A DNA stretch of 64,000 bases from Halohasta litorea (GTDB lineage: Archaea > Halobacteriota > Halobacteria > Halobacteriales > Haloferacaceae): contig NZ_JANHDJ010000004.1 in NCBI RefSeq assembly GCF_024494645.1, positions 124,001 through 188,000 of the forward strand, in the 5' to 3' direction. The position numbers were made by a program, and so were the translations under genes. Below the pieces are notes generated by a model that saw nothing but the letters and a program-made list of their open reading frames with translations, ran no database searches and was not told the DNA's origin. Shown here piece after piece: positions 61,227-64,000 of the stretch. Within the stretch, counting starts at the first letter, position 1. The number at the start of each line of letters is the position of its first letter.

Positions 61227-62363
61227 ATGTACAATGCAGTCGTAGCTCGTGTCATGGAGTACCACGACCAACTCGGGCTGTCTCGGGAGCGGTTTGCGGA
61301 GCTCGCCGAGGGGTTCCACGACGACAGCTACGCGGGTCGGGACTACCGTCGACTGCCCGACTACCGGAAGGGCATCGAGAAGGGGACGGTGTTGGTCGCC
61401 GGAACCGTGGTTCGTGGGTTTCCCAAGATCCCCCGCTGTCTCGTGCTCGATTCGGGTATCCCCCAACACTTCGACGGCGAGATCGCCGTCGAGGAGAAAC
61501 TCGACGGCTACAACGTCCGGGTCGCCCGCATCGACGGCGACGTGTTTGCGTTCACGCGTAGCGGGATCGTCTGTCCGTTTACGACCCACAAGGCGCGGTC
61601 GCTGCTTCCCGTCGATCGGTTCTTCGAGCAGTATCCCGACCGGATGCTCTGCGGCGAGATGATCGGCCCCGAAAACCCCTATACGACCGCCGACTGCTAC
61701 GACGTCGACTCGATTGCCTTCCATGCGTTCGACATCCAGGACCGAAAGAGCGGCGAGTCGCTGCCAGTAGAAGAGCGACGCGCGGCCTGCGAAGCCCTCG
61801 GGATTCCGCAGGTCGACCTGTTCGGGATTTATAAGCCGAGCGAGGCAGTCGAGTCGACACCCGAAATCATAGACGACCTCGATAGTCGGGGTCGCGAGGG
61901 AATCGTCATGAAAACAGTCGACGGGGGCCAGCAGTTGAAATACACCACATCGGCGGCCAATCAGGGCGATCTGGCCTTCGCTTTTGGCCTCCCGTTTGAC
62001 TACGGCCGGGATTTCTCGTTTCGGCGGCTCATCCGCGAGGGGTTCCAGTCGGTCGAGTTCGGGGACACCGAGGCGGAACGACGGGAGCGCGCCCACGGGC
62101 TCGGAGAGTCGCTCCTCGTACCGATGGCCGATGCCATCGAGACGGTCGAGGAGGGCGAGCGACTCGGCGAACGCCACACGGTTCGCGCCGAGCCGCGGGT
62201 CGTCGACGCGTTGTTGGATCATTTCCGCGAGCAGAGCCTTTCCATCGACATCGAGCGCGACCGCCGGGTCGAGGGCCAGCGGGTGCTCACGTTCTCCAAG
62301 CAGATCCAGCGGTCGACCGACAAGATCGACACCTACCTCGACGGGACGATCGTCACAGAGTGA
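61227..62363 (+). CDS. ATP-dependent RNA ligase (Rnl3 / Pab1020 type)
   Basis: A 378-residue nucleotidyltransferase with the adenylated Lys in VEEKLDGYNVR (about residue 91), later motifs RMLCGEMIGPENPY and EGIVMK, and the C-terminal dimerisation helices. Pyrococcus Pab1020 circularises and seals RNA ends in vitro. The start is uncertain: ATGs at 61212, 61227 and 61254 are in frame. The 61227 start, MYNAVVARVMEYHDQ, fits family length best. It is divergent from its partner protein gene. Confidence 0.9.
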   Translation: MYNAVVARVMEYHDQLGLSRERFAELAEGFHDDSYAGRDYRRLPDYRKGIEKGTVLVAGTVVRGFPKIPRCLVLDSGIPQHFDGEIAVEEKLDGYNVRVARIDGDVFAFTRSGIVCPFTTHKARSLLPVDRFFEQYPDRMLCGEMIGPENPYTTADCYDVDSIAFHAFDIQDRKSGESLPVEERRAACEALGIPQVDLFGIYKPSEAVESTPEIIDDLDSRGREGIVMKTVDGGQQLKYTTSAANQGDLAFAFGLPFDYGRDFSFRRLIREGFQSVEFGDTEAERRERAHGLGESLLVPMADAIETVEEGERLGERHTVRAEPRVVDALLDHFREQSLSIDIERDRRVEGQRVLTFSKQIQRSTDKIDTYLDGTIVTE

Positions 62364-62422
62364 CCATCCCAGAGGCCGCGCGAAGCCTGTCCGTTTTTAG
62401 TGGCCGACCCCAATTTCCAGTC

Positions 62423-62686
62423 ATGAACGCCGACGACATCGAAGCCGCGATCGAAGCGGGGATCGAGGACGCGGAAGCGACTGTCAGTCTCCCGCGCCAA
62501 ATCGACGAGGCACACGAGGACGCCCATTACGCCGCCGAAGTGGTCTCCCCGGCCTTCGAGGGCCAGAGCCTCGTCCAACAACACCAGCAGGTCTACGACG
62601 CGCTGGGCGAGCACATGACCACGGACATCCACGCCATCGAACTGTCGACCTACACCCCCGAGGAATACGCCGACGAGACGGTCTGA
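62423..62686 (+). CDS. BolA family protein
   Basis: An 87-residue protein, MNADDIEAAIEAGIEDAEAT..., with the BolA signature LVQQHQQVYDALGEHM near the C-terminus. BolA proteins work with monothiol glutaredoxins in iron-sulfur handling or act as DNA-binding regulators. Upstream of fumC by 65 bases. Confidence 0.88.
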   Translation: MNADDIEAAIEAGIEDAEATVSLPRQIDEAHEDAHYAAEVVSPAFEGQSLVQQHQQVYDALGEHMTTDIHAIELSTYTPEEYADETV

Positions 62687-62751
62687 ACGGGCGTTCCCAG
62701 TGTCTGAGGAGATCAGTAGCTTTTACCCCGGAATCCCGCGTTGTGCCGCGT

Positions 62752-64000
62752 ATGTCCGATGAGTTCAGAACCGAAGCCGACAGTCTCGGAGAGATGCAGG
62801 TGCCCGCGGACGCCTACTGGGGAGCCCAAACCCAGCGTGCCGTCGAGAACTTCCCCATCTCGGGGATCTCCTTCGGGCGTCGCTTCGTCCGCGCGCTCGG
62901 AATCGTCAAGAAGGCCGCCGCGCAGGCCAATCGTGATCTCGGCCTGCTTGAGGAGGAGATCGCCGACGCGATCGTCGAGGCGGCCGACGAGGTCATCGCG
63001 GGCGACCTCGACGATCAGTTCCCGGTCGACGTCTTCCAGACCGGTTCGGGCACCTCCTCGAACATGAACGCCAACGAGGTGATCGCCAACCGCGCCGCCG
63101 AAATCCTCGGTCATGAAATCGGCGACCGCGCGGTCCACCCTAACGACCACGTCAACTACGGCCAATCGAGCAACGACGTGATCCCGACCGCGATGCACGT
63201 CTCGGCGCTCGAAGCCGTCGCCAAGGACGTGATCCCGGCGCTCGAAACGCTCGAATCGTCGCTGGCCGACAAAGAGGAAGAATTCGACGGCGTCGTCAAG
63301 ACGGGTCGGACGCACCTCCAGGACGCCACGCCGGTTCGACTCGGCCAGGAGTTCGGCGGTTACCGCGCCCAGATCGAGAAGGGGATCGAACGCGCCGAGG
63401 GTGTCACCGACCACCTCGCCGAACTCGCCCTCGGTGGGACCGCCGTCGGCACCGGGCTCAACACCCACCCCGAATTCCCCGAGCGCGCCGCCGAGTATAT
63501 GTCAGAGGAGACCGGCCTCGAGTTCCGCGAGGCCGACAACCACTTCGAGGCACAGGCCGCCCACGATGCGATGAGCGAGGCCCACGGCGCGCTGCGAACC
63601 GTCGCTGGCTCCCTCAATAAGATCGCCAACGATCTCCGGCTGCTCGCGTCGGGCCCGCGCAACGGCCTCGGCGAGATCGAACAGCCCGAAAACCAGCCTG
63701 GCTCCTCAATTATGCCCGGCAAGATCAATCCGGTCGTCGCCGAGTCGGTCAATCAGCTGCATAAACAGGTCGTCGGCAATGACGCCGCCGTCGCCGCGGG
63801 CGCAAGCGAGGGCCAGATCGACCTGAACCTCTACAAGCCAGTGTTAGCGCACAACCTCCTGGAGTCGGCGGAACTCATTGCGAATGGATCGGAAATCTTC
63901 GCCGATCGGTTCGTCGACAAACTCGAAGCTAACGAGGAGTACTGCGCCGAGCAGGTCGAACAGTCGATGGCGCTGGCGACCGCGCTCAACCCCGCGATCG
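62752..64000 (+). CDS. fumC: fumarate hydratase class II (3' end beyond window)
   Basis: 416 residues are visible of an enzyme that usually has about 465-470. It interconverts fumarate and malate in the TCA cycle and is iron-independent. Signatures are TGSGTSSNMNANEV, the HPNDHVNYGQSSND motif, TGRTHLQDATP and the catalytic loop GSSIMPGKINP. The ATG at 62752 follows TTTTACC at 62722-62728, suggesting a leaderless mRNA. The gene is truncated by the window end, not by mutation. Confidence 0.96.
   Translation, partial: MSDEFRTEADSLGEMQVPADAYWGAQTQRAVENFPISGISFGRRFVRALGIVKKAAAQANRDLGLLEEEIADAIVEAADEVIAGDLDDQFPVDVFQTGSGTSSNMNANEVIANRAAEILGHEIGDRAVHPNDHVNYGQSSNDVIPTAMHVSALEAVAKDVIPALETLESSLADKEEEFDGVVKTGRTHLQDATPVRLGQEFGGYRAQIEKGIERAEGVTDHLAELALGGTAVGTGLNTHPEFPERAAEYMSEETGLEFREADNHFEAQAAHDAMSEAHGALRTVAGSLNKIANDLRLLASGPRNGLGEIEQPENQPGSSIMPGKINPVVAESVNQLHKQVVGNDAAVAAGASEGQIDLNLYKPVLAHNLLESAELIANGSEIFADRFVDKLEANEEYCAEQVEQSMALATALNPAI

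Noticed and set aside
60741-62222. 493-codon minus-strand frame crossing the RNA ligase gene
   Set aside because: It crosses two well supported genes and contains no domain; it arises from GC-rich third positions.
1-64000. tRNA, rRNA, CRISPR, insertion sequences, integrase or prophage genes
   Set aside because: None seen on either strand: no T-loop-like tRNA ends, no regularly spaced repeats, no transposase-like proteins or terminal inverted repeats.

Overview
The window is chromosomal DNA of a halophilic archaeon (class Halobacteria). The evidence is high-GC coding sequence, strongly acidic proteins, and ribosomal genes in the archaeal L11 / L1-L10-P1 arrangement. Archaeal-type FEN1, aCPSF1, Pab1020-type RNA ligase and TRAM, HVO_0758-like and ArlD/E-like proteins are also present. 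Many genes have a TATA element 25-30 bases before the start codon, as expected for leaderless mRNAs. I see no rRNA, tRNA, CRISPR array, insertion sequence or integrase. Genes are packed tightly and no gene-free stretch exceeds 300 bases.

Layout. 1-5.0 kb: methyltransferase, NTF2-like protein, putative metallopeptidase, M42 aminopeptidase, and two tandem paralogous membrane proteins. 5.1-8.7 kb: ribosomal stalk genes L11, L1, L10 and P1 with an orphan CheC between L11 and L1; the L1 leader can fold over its own ribosome binding site. 8.8-17 kb: TctA-like permease; a leftward radical SAM / MBL / YkgJ / TRAM group; a zinc-finger / Hsp20 pair; a leftward GT81 glycosyltransferase / unknown / NUDIX group; an HVO_0758-like zinc protein. 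17-29 kb: aCPSF1 termination nuclease, macro domain protein, cold shock protein, ProRS, glutamate synthase, M48 protease, DUF123 protein.

29-41 kb holds envelope, cytoskeleton and signalling genes: a pilin-like surface protein, an HD hydrolase, then an operon joining a stand-alone archaellum ArlD/E-like domain to a salactin-like actin. These are followed by an esterase, a cation exchanger, a YlbF protein, a RecA-like protein lacking the Walker A lysine, a leader-peptide / mini-membrane-protein / SLC13 transporter unit and a histidine kinase with a degenerate receiver domain. 42-49 kb is an intracellular alpha-glucan module: a double GH15 enzyme divergent from a GH13 amylase. 49-64 kb: DnaJ, a fragmentary AMP-binding-like protein, a lipoprotein, an ABC exporter, methyltransferases, a zinc protein with a palindromic operator, a ring-cleaving dioxygenase homologue, GNAT and FEN1, divergent RNA ligase and its PIN-like partner, BolA, and fumarase cut by the window end.

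Most genes are housekeeping or conserved haloarchaeal hypotheticals. The strongest lead for an undescribed system is the ArlD/E-like plus actin operon (31.7-33.5 kb) with palindromes in its promoter. A second is the recurrence of a TATAAA-GGGCTC-like word inside coding genes, written with rare codons.
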